From assembly GCA_039090855.1 (NCBI GenBank), contig CM076996.1, positions 44,792,469-44,856,468 on the forward strand: a stretch of DNA of 64,000 nt, in the 5' to 3' direction. Origin of the DNA: Macrothele yani. Taxonomy: Eukaryota > Arthropoda > Arachnida > Araneae > Macrothelidae. Made by a program: the position numbers and the translations under genes. Below, piece after piece: positions 32,562-43,409 of this stretch. Under the pieces are notes generated by a model. That model did no database searches. It was not told the DNA's origin and saw only the letters and a list, made by a program, of their open reading frames with translations. How positions within the stretch are numbered: the first letter of the stretch is position 1; each line of letters opens with the position of its first letter.

Positions 32562-35500
32562 CTTCCTTGAATTGTCGCGGGTTCGCGACCCCAGTGTTGA
32601 ACTCCCTCGTTTATGAGGACATTTCTGCCGCTGGTGGAGATGTTCTCCTTCTCCAGGAAACTCACTGCTCTGCTGACACTCCCACTCACCTATGGAGACG
32701 CTGGCCGTACACCTTTTACCTCTCGTATCGCCTCTCGCGGTATGGTGGTATAGCTGTAGGTGTGCGCCAGCGGTTTTTGACTCAGCTGACTTCTATTTCT
32801 GTGACAAATTTGCACCTTGATTTTCTTCAGTGTTTTACCTTTTGTGTGCATAATGTCACTTTTCATATCTTTAATGTATATATCCCCACTGATAAAATAT
32901 ATGTTGCTCCTCTTTTCCGTAATATTCATGCAGCGATTGCAGCGATTCCCCCCGGGGACTATTTCGTTCTTGGGGGGATTTTAACTGCACGCTGCAGCCT
33001 TCTCTTGACAAAAATTCGTCTTATGGCGAATACCGCATGAATTTAGTTTCACAGCTGACTCAGCTCCTTGATGATTTTCACCTTGTCGATTCCTTCAGAC
33101 GACTAAATCCTGATTCCATTTCCTTTACGTGGTGTAATCCACTGACGTTTGGTACTACTGCTGCGCGGTTAGACCGAATATATGTTTCTGCTTCCTTAGT
33201 CCCTGCTATCACTGCTGCTCGACATTCACCTACTGTATCTTCCGACCATTCTGCCGTTTCACTATCAATTTGTGTCTCCCCAGCACCTTCATCTACGCGC
33301 CGTCATTGGACATTTGATGACACTCTCTTACAAGACCGTTCCTTTTGTGAGGAAGTTCAGACGTTTCTCTCTAATCGGAAGTTGCTGCTCACAACGACCC
33401 CAAGCGCCTTGCGTTTGTGGCTTGATGTCAAACGGGATCTTCTCTTGCTCGTTCGTCAACTCTCCTTTACTATTTCCACCACTCGCTCGATGGAGGTGAG
33501 TAACCTACGAGGACTCCTCTCCGCGACGCCAATGTCTGACCCGCACTATGCCTCCGTCCGTGATGAACTTCATGCCTGCCTCGAACCGTTTGCTCAGCAA
33601 GCAGTCCTTCGTCTTCGGCTCATACGTATTTCACCATCGACGCATTCTTTCGAGGTATTTTCAAAGATGGAATCCATGCGACCCACGTCAACATCCATCA
33701 GACATCTCCGATTGCCTGATGGCACCGTTACTGGCAACACAACTCTCATCTGCTCTCATGTCCGTCACTTCTTTCAGGAGAAGTTCCGAGCGGTTGCGCA
33801 GGGTTCTTCTTTTTCTTCTTCCTCTTTTCTTTCTTCTGTCCCTCAAGTCCCGTCTTCTTTCTGCGCCCCTCTCATTGCTGATTTTTCTTTACCTGAAATG
33901 AGGGAAGCTTTTGCCTCCCTCAATCTTCACTCTTCCCCGGGACCTGATGGCCTCCCGCTGTCGTTCTATCGGGCCTTTCTTCCGTCACTCCTGCCTTTTC
34001 TCTCTGCCGCTTTTTCGTGTGCTCTTTCTTCTCCTGCGCTTCCGCCGGAATTTGCAGTTGCACATGTCATCCTCCAGCCGAAGAAGGGTGACCTTCTGGA
34101 CTTGTCGAATTGGCGCCCCATCTCCATTCTCAACCTGGATTACAAATTCTTCACTAAACTCCTCTCTCGCCGCCTTAATTCTGTTCTTACGTTCCTCGTA
34201 TCCCCCGACCAGACATATACCGTGCCTGGTCGTTCTATTTCTAACAATATCTCCTTTCTTCATAACCTTTCCTTTCTTGCACTAAAACATTCCGAACCCC
34301 TAGCTTTGTTTAACCTTGACCAGAAATCCGCTTTTGATAACGTTTCTCACACTTACCTTTCTGCCGTATTAACTCACTTTGGTTTCCCCCCGCTTTTGTT
34401 TCTCTCATCCTTAGCCTTTACCGGGGCGCCCATTTGCACGTTCGGACGGCCACATTTTTGACGGCCCCGATTCCTTTTCGATCTGGCATCAGACAAGGTT
34501 GTCCATTATCAGGACAACTCTTTGCTCTCGCCTTTGAGCCTTTTTTGATTGCGAGTCGAGCGTCTCTCTTACCTGCGGTTGGACCGATTATTTCTAGTAC
34601 TCGGCACCACCGTTTTCTTGTCTCTGCTTGTGCAGATGATGTTACATTTTGTCTTCGCCGCGATGACCAATTTGATACTCTTTTTGCCACTTATGAACAG
34701 TATGCTGCTCTCTCTGGTGCTGCCCTGAATATTCAGAAGAGTGCTGGCCTGTGGTGTGGTTCTTGGAGAGGCCGCACTGATTCACCGTGGGGAGCAGTGT
34801 GGTCCTCTTCGACCCAAAAATTTCTTGGAGCTCATTTTGGACACTTCTTTACCGCAAGCACCGTCACTTGGCAAGCTCTTCGCCCACGACTTCACCGCAC
34901 GGCTGGTTTTGGGCGATTTACCTTTTCCTTTTCCTCTTACTTTCAACGTGCTCAAATTGTTCATCGATATCTTCTCTCACAATGCTTCTATCCCTGGGAT
35001 TCCTGTGTGTTTAAATCGCATCATTTCTCTGCCATCAATAGTATTTTCACTTCAGTGATCTGGTCATCTCGACATTGGATTTCTGCTGCCACGCTTTCTG
35101 TGCCAACATCATTTGGTGGTCTTCATTTCCCGGATGTCAGAACCTATTATCGAGCTCATCGTATCGTTTCCTTCATTCGTCTTCTCCTTTCGCCCTCCCC
35201 TGCACTTTCTTCCACCCTGAATACTCTTATTTCTCTTCATGATCCATCCTTCACTTTCCTCCTTTTTCTTCGGATGGATTCATCTCCTTCTACTTCTAAA
35301 CGCCTCCCACCACTTCTTATCGACGCTCTAGCGGTATTTCATTCTCTCTCGCTACTCCGCGCTCCTCCCTCTACCACCCTGGACCTGCTTGCAGAACCTC
35401 TTTTCTTTTCCACTCAGATTCATCCACCCGATCAACCATACTTACTTTTCCCCCCTTGGTTCCGCTCAGGAATTCTCACTGTCGAAGCTTTATTAACTTC

Positions 35501-36355
35501 CGATTTAACCTGGAAACCACTCTCTTCTCTTTCCCTGACCCTTCTTCCACCTTGGAAGAGGAGTATGACCTTCTTCGCTCCGCTCTCCGTACCCTTTTCC
35601 CACTTCTGGTTTCTGACACTGGCCTTGTTTCTGTCTCTGGACCGAGCCTCTCTCTTCCTTTCTTCCTTCCCTTGCGGGACTCTGTTGCTCCCATTTCTTC
35701 TTTTTCCACTGCCTCTATCTATGCGCTCCTCCGTGCGCCCCTCACTTCTCCGCATGGTCTTCCTGATGCTTCTCCTTCTCTTCTGCTGCCTATCTGGTCT
35801 GCCTCTTACTCTCCCCTTTCTACCCCATTAGAGCGAAACATCCACTGGCGGTTTCTTCACCGTCGCCTTCCTGTTCCTTCTTCTCTCTTTCACATGTCTA
35901 TTTCTTCTACTTCTCTCTGCTGCTTTTGTGGTGTTGAAGGTGATGTTCCTCATGTCTACTGTCACTGTCCCGTTCTCCTTCCACTTCTCAATACTGCCTT
36001 TCGTCTTGTAGGCACCATTTGCTCCAGAGACATCTCTTTTCAAGCGTACGAGTGGCTATTGCTTACCAAGCATCTCCCGGTTACTTTGCCGGATGCCTGT
36101 GCCTATCTCTTCGTACTTGTCAAACATGTCATTTTTCTTTATCATCAATCTCTCCGCTCTCCTGCTACCACACCTAGTATCCTCTCTGCTGGCGCGGCCT
36201 TACGGTCGATTTTTAGGAATCGCATCGTGTCTCGACTACGCCTGGAGAACTTCGCTGCTTCCAACCCTCAATCTCAAGCCACTTTCCGGTCTACCTGGGC
36301 GCAAGGGACCGGATGGTTCAAAATCACTGGATCTTCCATTGATCTTTCCTTCTGA
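32558..36355 (+). pseudogene. LINE ORF2 endonuclease-RT, three frame shifts
   Basis: Frame 1 (32558-33040): AP-endonuclease blocks TSLNCRGF, LLLQETH, GGIAVGV and NVYIPTD, then YFVLGG, where one G of a G run near 32975 is missing. Frame 2 (33037-34461): ARLDRIYVS, SSDHSAV, then RT blocks SSPGPDGLPLSFY and NWRPISILNLDYKF, and LFNLDQKSAFDNVSH. Frame 3 (34434-35831): GIRQGCPLSG and catalytic SACADDVTF (CADD at 34629-34640 instead of YADD). Frame 4 (35456-36355): a C-terminal zinc motif CCFCGVEGDVPHVYCHC. ORF2 has no ATG at its beginning; the first in-frame codon is GTG at 32558 within the ORF1 stop, so it may be made by reinitiation. Inactive. Confidence 0.85.
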
Positions 36356-36795
36356 TTGGCTTGTTTTTTCCCAGCTTCGACCTACTGAATGCAGCAGTTG
36401 AGATTTTGTGCATTTTTTTTTCACATTCTTTGATGTCTTGTTTATTGTACTTAGCTCATCGCATTGTGCGTTCTGGGCTTTAAGATTTTGTTTGTGTTCA
36501 AGGCTAGTAGACTCTTGGACCCTTGATGTGTTTTTTTTCTTGTTGCCTTTTGCACCGGAGCGTGTGGTGTTTGGTATCTCTGGGTGTTCTACTTGTACTG
36601 CCCCGGATATCTATGTCTCTTTTTGTTTTGTGTTGTTTCAATTGTGTTTTGTCTTGCATAGCAGAGGGTTTTCTGTTCGTACCTATGATTTTGTACACAA
36701 GTTCCTGTATTTCTTGCTCGATCTAAGTCATTGTTTTTTTTGAACCGATGCAATACTGCACGGCTTGCTGTTTGTATTTTGTGTATTTTGAGTTT

Positions 36796-37256
36796 CACTT
36801 GGGGAGTTCGCCCAAGTTTCCACTATGTTCTGTAATACTTATCATGTTTTTGTCACATACTATTCAGTTCTGTACCTTTATCATAGTACATGCTTTTGTT
36901 GTGTTCTACATGTTCCCTTCTTTTTGTGCACTGCGTTGTACAGCAATATTCTTGTAAATATATTTCCCTGTTGTTTTGTGCTCTGCTGTCACTGTGCACG
37001 TCATCGCATGCTGTAATATCCTTGCATTTCACTTGGGGAGTTTGCCCAAGTTTCCACTTTATTCTGTAATACTTATCATGGTTTTGTCACATACTGTTCA
37101 GTTCTGTACCTTTATCTTAGTACATGCTTTTGTTGTGTTCTACATGTTCCCTTATCTTTGTGCACTGCGTTGTACAGCCATATTCTTGTAAATATATTTA
37201 CCTGTTGTTTTGTGCTCTGCTGTCACTGTGCACGTCATCGCATGCTGTAATATCCT
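36796..37256 (+). repeat. 234-bp tandem repeat in LINE 3' region, two units
   Basis: cacttggggagtt begins units at 36796 and 37030. The units are about 95% alike over 226-234 bp. Each starts with a small hairpin (ACTTGGG, 7-base loop, CCCAAGT). Tandem units in LINE 3' regions can affect template recognition; here that is inference. Confidence 0.9.
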
Positions 37257-37443
37257 CATCATTACTATTGCTTGTGCTTCATCTTCCGCAAGCATGTATT
37301 GTTCCTTATTAGTGATTTTAACATTTTGTCATCCTTAGTTGACTGCCGTATCATATTCACCTGTAATATTTCATCAGTATCGCTCATTGTTTTGTTGTTT
37401 ATTTTGCCATATGTGGTACGCCTGTATTCCCTATGTTTTTGCC

Positions 37444-37449
37444 AATAAA
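37444..37449 (+). promoter_or_regulatory. Polyadenylation signal of LINE
   Basis: AATAAA about 30 bp before the AT-rich end of the element, in the position expected for the LINE transcript's 3' processing signal. Confidence 0.6.
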
Positions 37450-37475
37450 GTATATTTTGAAATAACTGCTATAAT

Positions 37476-37706
37476 ATATATATATAGCCAGTGCCGTTAA
37501 TGCCCACCAGATGGAGACGTCTCAGTAGCTGAGCCCATCTTACGGATTTATGTCAGAAGCTGACTTAAAAATGTACATAGAACCGTGGATTGTTGGCCAC
37601 CGTGGTGTAAATGTAACGCGCTCGGCTAGTTATCGAGAGTTCTGTGGTACAATTCCACAGCTGCGGCTGAAAAACAATTTTTCGGTTACTGTGTGTTTCT
37701 GGAACG
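37476..37706 (+). mobile_element. tRNA-like (SINE-type) segment between LINE tail and TSD
   Basis: 231 bp that belong neither to the LINE nor to the hAT. It contains ccgtggtgtaaatgtaacgc (A-box-like), ctcggctagttatcgag and tggtacaattccaca (B-box-like), as in a tRNA-derived SINE. Because it lies inside the duplicated target site it either came with the LINE or was inserted in the LINE tail. No other copy occurs in the window. Confidence 0.45.
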
Positions 37707-37730
37707 TGGAAAGAGCGATGTATTTATTTA
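37707..37730. repeat. Target-site duplication, right copy, of LINE
   Basis: Matches 30541-30564 at 23 of 24 positions. The hAT-2 reading continues on the right-hand side of this copy. Confidence 0.8.
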
Positions 37731-37734
37731 TCAG

Positions 37735-38450
37735 TTGCTTAATTACAGCAGAATCAATTTTTCAACTATTCTCTGCACGTGTTATGAAACACTTTACAGA
37801 CTCTACATGCTCAAATGAAGCACTATGTGCTCGTATAAAGTTTTCGTGTTTCCAATCATTGAAACCTATATTTGAGAAAGAACTCTCTCGCATTGTAAAC
37901 AGTTTACACGGTAAACAAAAAACGCGTCCAGTTGATTTAGCATATAATAGCCATTCTCTTCTTTTAATTTCACCATTTTGAAAACGGTTATAAAATAATC
38001 CTTTTGAGGCAGATCTAAATCGATCATTATAAGCTCTTTTTGAAACTGTAAAATCTATTTCGTTTATATTTTGATTCGAATGATTTTTTGTAATATAATC
38101 AACAAATGAATCGTCTACTTTCCATTTAGCAGAATCTAATATCATATGATGTAACAAAAGTTCATTTCCTTCAACATCTTGAAAATCTCCTCCAAGATTT
38201 GTGTTAGACTTACCTTCCTCATCCGCACCATCGGAAGACTCACAAATTTGATCTTCGCCATGAGTCCTTAGTTCTTGTTCAGTTGGCTCCTTCACTTCTT
38301 CATCGGTAGATCTTGCAACTGTGTCATCTTCTGCCTGTTTAAAAAAGTTTTTTAGTTTTGGTATTTTTGTTAACAGTTGCCCTTCTTTTTCAATCTTTTT
38401 AAGCTTTCTTTTTTTTTATTTTCGCATCCAGAAAACTTCGTAGACGACAT
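37735..38450 (-). pseudogene. hAT-2 transposase, N-terminal part with TTF-type zinc finger
   Basis: The ATG at 38450 starts MSSTKFSGCENKKK, a usual opening of ZMYM1-like hAT proteins, followed by a basic stretch; a frameshift near 38375 leads to LTKIPKLKNFFKQ and an acidic linker. 38295-37762 holds the TTF-type finger: REWLLYAKSTGRVFCLPCKLF with GFNDWKHENFIRAHSAS. After a TGA it continues toward KIDSAV, where the LINE has split it from the rest at 30578. The finger is thought to bind DNA ends. Confidence 0.75.
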
Positions 38451-38709
38451 TTTCGCTGACGGTGATGGTTAATAGTAATGATTTCCCCTAAAAGAGCAAA
38501 GCTAGAATGAAAACACTCATGTAAACTGACGGGATGGCGGAGGGGTATCCCAGAGCAGGCAGCTGGTATCATAAGCTGAATTGGAATGCATTTTAACCAG
38601 TACTCTGTCCTCTCTTGTCACCCACATTACCCTGGGGCTTTGACCTTGAATTCATGGAGTCCGATTCCGGTCTTTCAATCCACATCCCAGGGCTGTCCTC
38701 ACGCTCAGA

Positions 38710-38937
38710 TTTTTTTTTTTTTTTTTGATTGGAGGTTTAACGACCACCGTGAGCAACTCAATGGGCTATAAGCAGTCGCCCGTCCCTAATTTAAGGTCAC
38801 TGGTCCCAGGGGGAAGGGAGAGAGCCAGTGCCGTAAGACAAACACAACATCCATGCCTCACCGGGATTCGAACCCAGACCCCGTTCGGACGAATGATCAG
38901 AGGCCATCGCCTTAGACCACTGCGCCACCGGGGCGGC
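38710..38937 (-). mobile_element. SINE-1 copy inside hAT-2
   Basis: Complete minus-oriented copy with T run and ccaccggggcggc end. Short target duplication agattttt at 38707 and 38938, partly confounded with the T run. It lies upstream of the hAT-2 transposase start. Confidence 0.85.
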
Positions 38938-38961
38938 AGATTTTTCAGTGCCTTCACAACC

Positions 38962-38992
<31 letters not shown>

Positions 38993-39420
38993 CTATGCGC
39001 CAGTGCAATGCCCCTCCCCTAACCTCCCACTCTTGTTCCCCGTTGTCTGCGAGCTCAGTAAAAGAAATACTTCCCTTCTTCTCCCTCTTCTGAGTTTTGA
39101 CCTTGACAGGAAGTCGGAAGAAATAGCTTCCTCGGGGGCTTCTGAGTCTTACTGAACTCACATTCAAAATGAATTAATATTTTTAATAATTAAAAACATC
39201 GAATGTACTAACACCATTTAATATTGTTTAAACATTAAAGGTGTTATACTACTCAGTTTATAATTTTTAAAACTGAAAAATCCCATTTCGTTCTTTTGGT
39301 GGGGGGGGGGGGATGAGATAAAACGTCTTGTGCCACATGTATTCTCAAAATTTTGGCGCCCCTCTATGTACAGCGCCCTGGGCCATGGCCCAGGTTGGCC
39401 CAATGGTAAACCCGCCCCTG

Positions 39421-39900
39421 CCTATTACATAACAACGTCATTCCAAGCCTTTAAGAATGTAATATACTGAACCAGTGGCTGCTCTAATGCATTTTAGCAG
39501 GCGTAGATATAATAAAAAAACATTCGTTGTACGCTGCACTGTATATGCGCTTCTGCAGTGCGCATCATATAGCTACTATTTAACACAACAATGTCATACA
39601 TAACAAACATATTACATGCCTTATAAATTGTTTTAATCATAGTTACAGGCCCTACAAATTGTTTTATTTATAAATTTACCTCGCCTTTAAAGTTTCCACA
39701 AATCGCCTTTACTATTGACAGAAACGAAATTATTAGGTTCACATGGTCCTAAATGTTTTACTTCTAACTTTTTAATATAGAAGAAATTCACATTTTTTTT
39801 CTGAAATTACAGTAAAATTAATCATTTTGGAAAAAATCTTCGTTCGTTCATTGTAAAAATGAAGGTTTAATATCACGTTGCGTTCATGCTTCTTTTTTCC
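39421..39900. other. No gene recognised
   Basis: AT-rich unique-looking DNA between the right end of hAT-2 and a truncated SINE. Nothing further could be supported. Confidence 0.4.
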
Positions 39901-39903
39901 TTT

Positions 39904-40034
39904 ATTTTGATTGAAGGTTGAACGACCACCGTGAGCAACTCAATGGGCTAAAAGCAGTCGCCCGTCCCAAATTTAGAGCCACTGAAGAGAGCCAGTGCCG
40001 CAAGACAAAAACAACATCCATGCCTCACCGGGAT
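39904..40034 (-). mobile_element. SINE-1 copy, head truncated
   Basis: Has the tail, gaggttgaacgaccacc-like block and cctcaccgggat but stops before the B-box complement. A 12-base deletion lies in the middle. It precedes the Tc1-3 end by about 50 bp. Confidence 0.8.
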
Positions 40035-40083
40035 CCCTTCAGCTTTTCCCACTCAGGCGTTCTACGCATGTCCCTTTTGCATA

Positions 40084-41472
40084 TACACTGCCGGAAAGTG
40101 AAAAAAGAACACCAAGAAGGAGACGTCTGATACCAACGAAATTTATACAGCAAAATACATCTGTATTTGCTGGTAAACTGAAAAATAACATTTCCATGTA
40201 CCATGGTTAGTACAAGGTTGAACCACCATGAACTGCGTCACACTGTGCAATTCTGGCATGGAGTCTGTCGTACAGATGTTGGATGTAAGTTTGGGGTATT
40301 GAGTTCCAAGCATACTCAACCTGGACGCGTAAATCGGGGATAGTCGCGGCTGGCCGTGGAGACCGGATAAGTCGTTGTCCCATAAAATCCCACACGTGCT
40401 CAATGGGGGACAAATCCGGTGAACGTGCAGGCCATGGAAGTTGTCTCACACCCTGAAGTGCATGTTGCGTTGCACGTGCCGTGTGTGGCCGTGCGTTATC
40501 TTGCTGGAAAACACCACGATGGACCGACCTTAGAAATGGCACAACAACGAGCTGAATGATTATTGATGTAGGAGGTGCTGTTTAACGTACCCGGTACAAA
40601 CACTAGTTGTGTACGGGAGTGATAGCTGATCGCTCCCCACACCAGCAGACCAGGTGTAGGCCCTGTGTGACGCTGGCGGATGCAAGAAGGGTGGAGACGC
40701 TCCCCTGTGCGTCTGCGAACACGCATACGGCCATCGGAGGCTCCCAAGCAGAATCTGCTTTTATCGCTGAACACGACGAATCGCCATTGCGTTCTCCAGT
40801 GCAGACGTTGGCGACACCACTGCAGCCGTTCCTGACGGTGGGCTGGAGTCAGAGGTACACATGCCAGAGGCACACGTGCACGTGGTCCTGCATCCAGTAG
40901 ACGGTTGCGGATTGTTCGCACAGTCACCTCGGGTGCAACGGCAGCTCGGATGTGCGTCGCAGTGGATGTTCTGCTTGACAACGCCGCTCTTCTTATGCGT
41001 CGATCGGTCAGCTCATCAGTCCGTCTGTGATTCCCGGTTCCACGTCTTCTCGTGTGGGAATGTTCCTCGGACCATCTACGATACCATCGTACCACCACCG
41101 ATACTTCCCGTCAAATTCGCTGCGCAACACGACGATACGACCACCTGGCCTCGCGGAGTCCGACTAGACGACTTCGCTCAAAGTCCGATAACTGCTGAAA
41201 TCGTACACGTCTTCCATGTCCAGGCATTGCAGCTTCTTCAGGGTCTTCGCACGTGTCCGTACGCCGACGACTGATTACATTCACTTCGCCGTACTCCTTA
41301 AATGCCACCGACGATAATTTGCATATTATGCCGTGCTGTGGCGTAAGCGCTCACCGGTTGGTCCCGAAATTAATATCACACCTACGTAAACGTGATCCCA
41401 TTAACATATGTAAATTTCAGGATCGTCCGCCAATTCCTTCTTGGTGTTCTTTTTTCCCTTTCCGCCAGTGTA
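40084..41472 (-). mobile_element. Tc1-like transposon Tc1-3 (same family as Tc1-1)
   Basis: Inverted ends tacactgccggaaagtgaaa at 40084 and the reverse ending 41472, TA included. 1.39 kb. About 94% similar by eye to Tc1-1, with one transposase, minus strand. Confidence 0.85.
40207..41227 (-). pseudogene. Tc1-like transposase, frameshifted, catalytic triad kept
   Basis: The ATG at 41227 opens MPGHGRRVRFQQLSDF and the helix-turn-helix (VGLREARWSYRRVAQRI). The frame changes near 41105 and continues 41098-40496 with VVFSDKSRFCLG (first Asp). A short deletion in the YINNI region near 40555 shifts it again to 40542-40207 with VFQQDNARPHTA (second Asp) and SPDLSPIEHVWD (Glu). Unlike Tc1-1 the second Asp is intact; 32 residues separate it from the Glu. 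Two small indels are the main damage. Confidence 0.85.
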
Positions 41473-41785
41473 TTTCGAACGCTGAGGATCCTTCATTGGT
41501 GCATTGCAAACTACGCCATACTATTCTGGGGACTATTGGCAGTCATCCCGTTTAGTAAAGCACGAGGGCAAAGCGCTCTCTGCGCGCTTGCGTTGACGAA
41601 GGGGAAGACACAATGACGGTGCGAGACAGAAGTGGGAGTGAGAAAGAAAGCTGAACGCAGTCAGAGTAGATTCACAGCGTTTTATATCTATGGAGAAATC
41701 CTATATATCACCATTAAAAAAAGGTTTTGGCTTTTAAACTTCAGGTGGAGATGAACCCCACTATCACCTTGGTAACAGCCGCCCC
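41473..41785. other. No gene recognised
   Basis: Mixed-composition DNA between Tc1-3 and the next element. The frame at 41392-41616 has no recognisable motif. Confidence 0.35.
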
Positions 41786-42023
41786 ACTAGTGTCTGTCGG
41801 CAGTAACAGGATTCACCTAAGACTGCAGCCAGATGCTGGAATCGTGACGTTTCAAACACTATCGTCTGGCGACAGGTTTGGGATGCCAACAATTGCAATT
41901 GGCGTCAGCGTTTGAAATATGGGTAGAGCTACAGATTCCCTCCAATTAGCGTGGTCCTCGGAAATATGGCCGTGCGATCTAAGCATCTGCAATGTTTCCT
42001 GCCGGGCGGCAGGTGATTGGTCT

Positions 42024-42247
42024 AGCGTCGGTGGCGCAGTGGTCTAAGCGCTGGCATTCGTCCGAGAAGGGTCCGGGTTCGGATCCCGGTGAGGCATGGA
42101 TGTTGTGTTTGTCTTACGGCACTGGCTCTATCCCTTCCCTGGAACCAGTGATCCAAAATTAGGGACCGGCGACTGCTAATAGCCCATTGAGTTTATCATG
42201 GTGATTCTTAAACCTTCAATCGAAAAAAAAAAAAAAAAAAAAAAAAA
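42024..42247 (+). mobile_element. SINE-1 copy inside MULE-like element
   Basis: Plus-oriented copy with head cgtcggtggcgcagtggtct, B box ggttcggatcc and a 24-base A tail ending 42247. The segment tctgat is deleted near 42055. It lies 23 bp before the start codon of the element's protein, between the left arm and the gene. Confidence 0.85.
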
Positions 42248-42270
42248 GGTTCTTTGTAAACTCGGAAAAT

Positions 42271-42860
42271 ATGGCGTCTTCGAGCAACACATGCAGTGTC
42301 TGCAGAACTAGTTTTTCAACCAAGAGCAATTTACGGAAGCATGAAAGAAAATTTCATGTGGATGAGAAAGAGGACGATCATCGGAAAGTCACGTGTACTG
42401 TTTGCACGAGTAGTCATAGTAGTATTGAAAAGTTGCAAAACTATATTAATACTAGTCACACAAATATAGTACTGTCATTCCATGAAGAAGTATTTAATAA
42501 CAATAATGATTTTAAAGAGTGGAAGATGAAGATAGAGAGCAATTCTTAGTCACGTTTTGTAAAGCAAACCAGCGACAAGCGCCATGCAGATGAAACTATT
42601 GTTTCTTACTATTACTGTCATCCAAGGGGAATGTGCAAATCAATTGAAAATAGGAAACGTCATATAAACCGTGCGGCTCTAATAAAATTGGTAAAGCTTG
42701 TCCTGCAGCCATGAAAGTTTATAGACAAACTGAGGAAGGAACCGTGAAAATTAAGGTAAATGCCAATCTGTCCATGTTGGGCAGAAAATTGCAATTGGTA
42801 CGATTGTGTTGACAAAATATGAAAAAATGCAACTTGCAACTCAGTTGAATCATCTAGAAA
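42271..42860 (+). pseudogene. Zinc-finger/MULE-like transposase N-terminal part, broken
   Basis: The ATG at 42271 follows a Kozak-like context (aatATGG). Residues 8-29 form a C2H2 finger (C-x2-C-x12-H-x4-H: CSVC...H...H); a second, CTVCTSSHSSIEKLQNY, has lost a His. Next comes FKEWKMKIES, a stop at 42547, then in the same frame YYYCHPRGMCKS, and after a frameshift GSNKIGKACPAAMKV-like text (SNKIGKACPAAMKVYRQ). The order finger, FKEW, YYYCHxxG, KIGxxCPA is that of arthropod FLYWCH/WRKY-like DNA-binding proteins of MULE type. The catalytic domain cannot be seen. Inactive. Confidence 0.55.
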
Positions 42861-43409
42861 TTCCCAAAATCAAGAACTTTGCACAATGTTAGATCATCAT
42901 TTTCACCAACAAAACGCTACAGTTACACCACCCGAAAATACTTGCACAACATCAGTCAAGCTAAGAATTTGGAAGAGTGGAGAACAATTGAATTTTCATG
43001 GCCCTGAGGATGCTATTTTGAACTCCTTTCTGCGGAAAAGTAAACAACGCACTTCCTAGGGAAAAACGTGTAGGACTACACGACGAAAAGTACGAGACTC
43101 ATGACAAAATACACGAGACTCATGACAAAATACACGAGACTCATCATTATTTACAAAAGTATAGATTATCCAGCGCACCCTCGCATTCACTTGGGCCCTT
43201 TCCTAGCTCCTAGCAGAAGTATGGTTTTCTAGAATGGACTATAGCAAATCTTCGGAAACGAATGAGTTTTGAAGAAAAACTGTTCAGTGTTCTAAACAAA
43301 AAACGTTCATTCATTGCAGTAAGTCAGAATACACGAAAAAAAAAAAATTAATTTCTACAAACCTCTGTGTAAAAAAAAAAAATAATGTCATTGGCTGTGC
43401 TGAACCTTA
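42861..43409. other. Interior of MULE-like element without recognisable gene
   Basis: Continues the element but carries only decayed reading. A short tandem (cgagactcatgacaaaatac, about 43080-43145, two to three units) and A runs occur. The catalytic part of a transposase would be expected here and appears to be deleted. Confidence 0.4.

Larger units (their letters stand above)
30565..37475 (+). mobile_element. L1/Tx1-like LINE, full length, inserted in hAT-2
   Basis: Structure: 5' leader about 30565-30833, ORF1 with one zinc knuckle, ORF2 with AP-endonuclease, RT and C-terminal zinc motif, and a 1.1-kb 3' untranslated region with AATAAA at 37444 and a short AT-rich end. Order and motifs (SPGPDGLPLSFY, LQPKKGDLLDLSNWRPIS, GIRQGCPLSGQLFAL) fit the L1 superclade, Tx1-like branch. 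Coding DNA is visibly C/T-rich compared with its surroundings. ORF2 has three frame shifts, so this copy is inactive. Confidence 0.85.
28019..39420 (-). mobile_element. hAT transposon (hAT-2) with intact ends, split by a LINE and a SINE
   Basis: Left end caggggcgggtttaag at 28019 and right end gtaaacccgcccctg finishing at 39420 are inverted repeats. Flanking octamers are catattac (28011-28018) and cctattac (39421-39428), 7 of 8 identical. Removing the LINE (about 30565-37730) and the SINE (38710-38937 plus duplicated site) leaves roughly 4.0 kb, a normal hAT size, with a transposase read on the minus strand from 38450 to 28411. Strong support that it is one element. Confidence 0.85.

Noticed and set aside
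36408..37312. Several short frames in the LINE 3' region
   Set aside because: They are Cys/Phe-rich readings of T-rich 3' untranslated DNA and repeat with the 234-bp units.
38725..38937. Repeated reading frames starting MIGGLTTTVSNSMGYKQ in many places (18.6, 27.7, 38.7, 43.7, 48.4, 49.1, 55.6, 55.9 kb)
   Set aside because: They are translations of the SINE-1 sequence and not a protein family; they follow the repeat in both orientations and end at its A box.
42271..42549. Host C2H2 zinc-finger gene
   Set aside because: It lies between the inverted arms of an element with a 10-bp target duplication and continues into YYYCHxxG/KIGxxCPA text, so it is better seen as the element's own protein.
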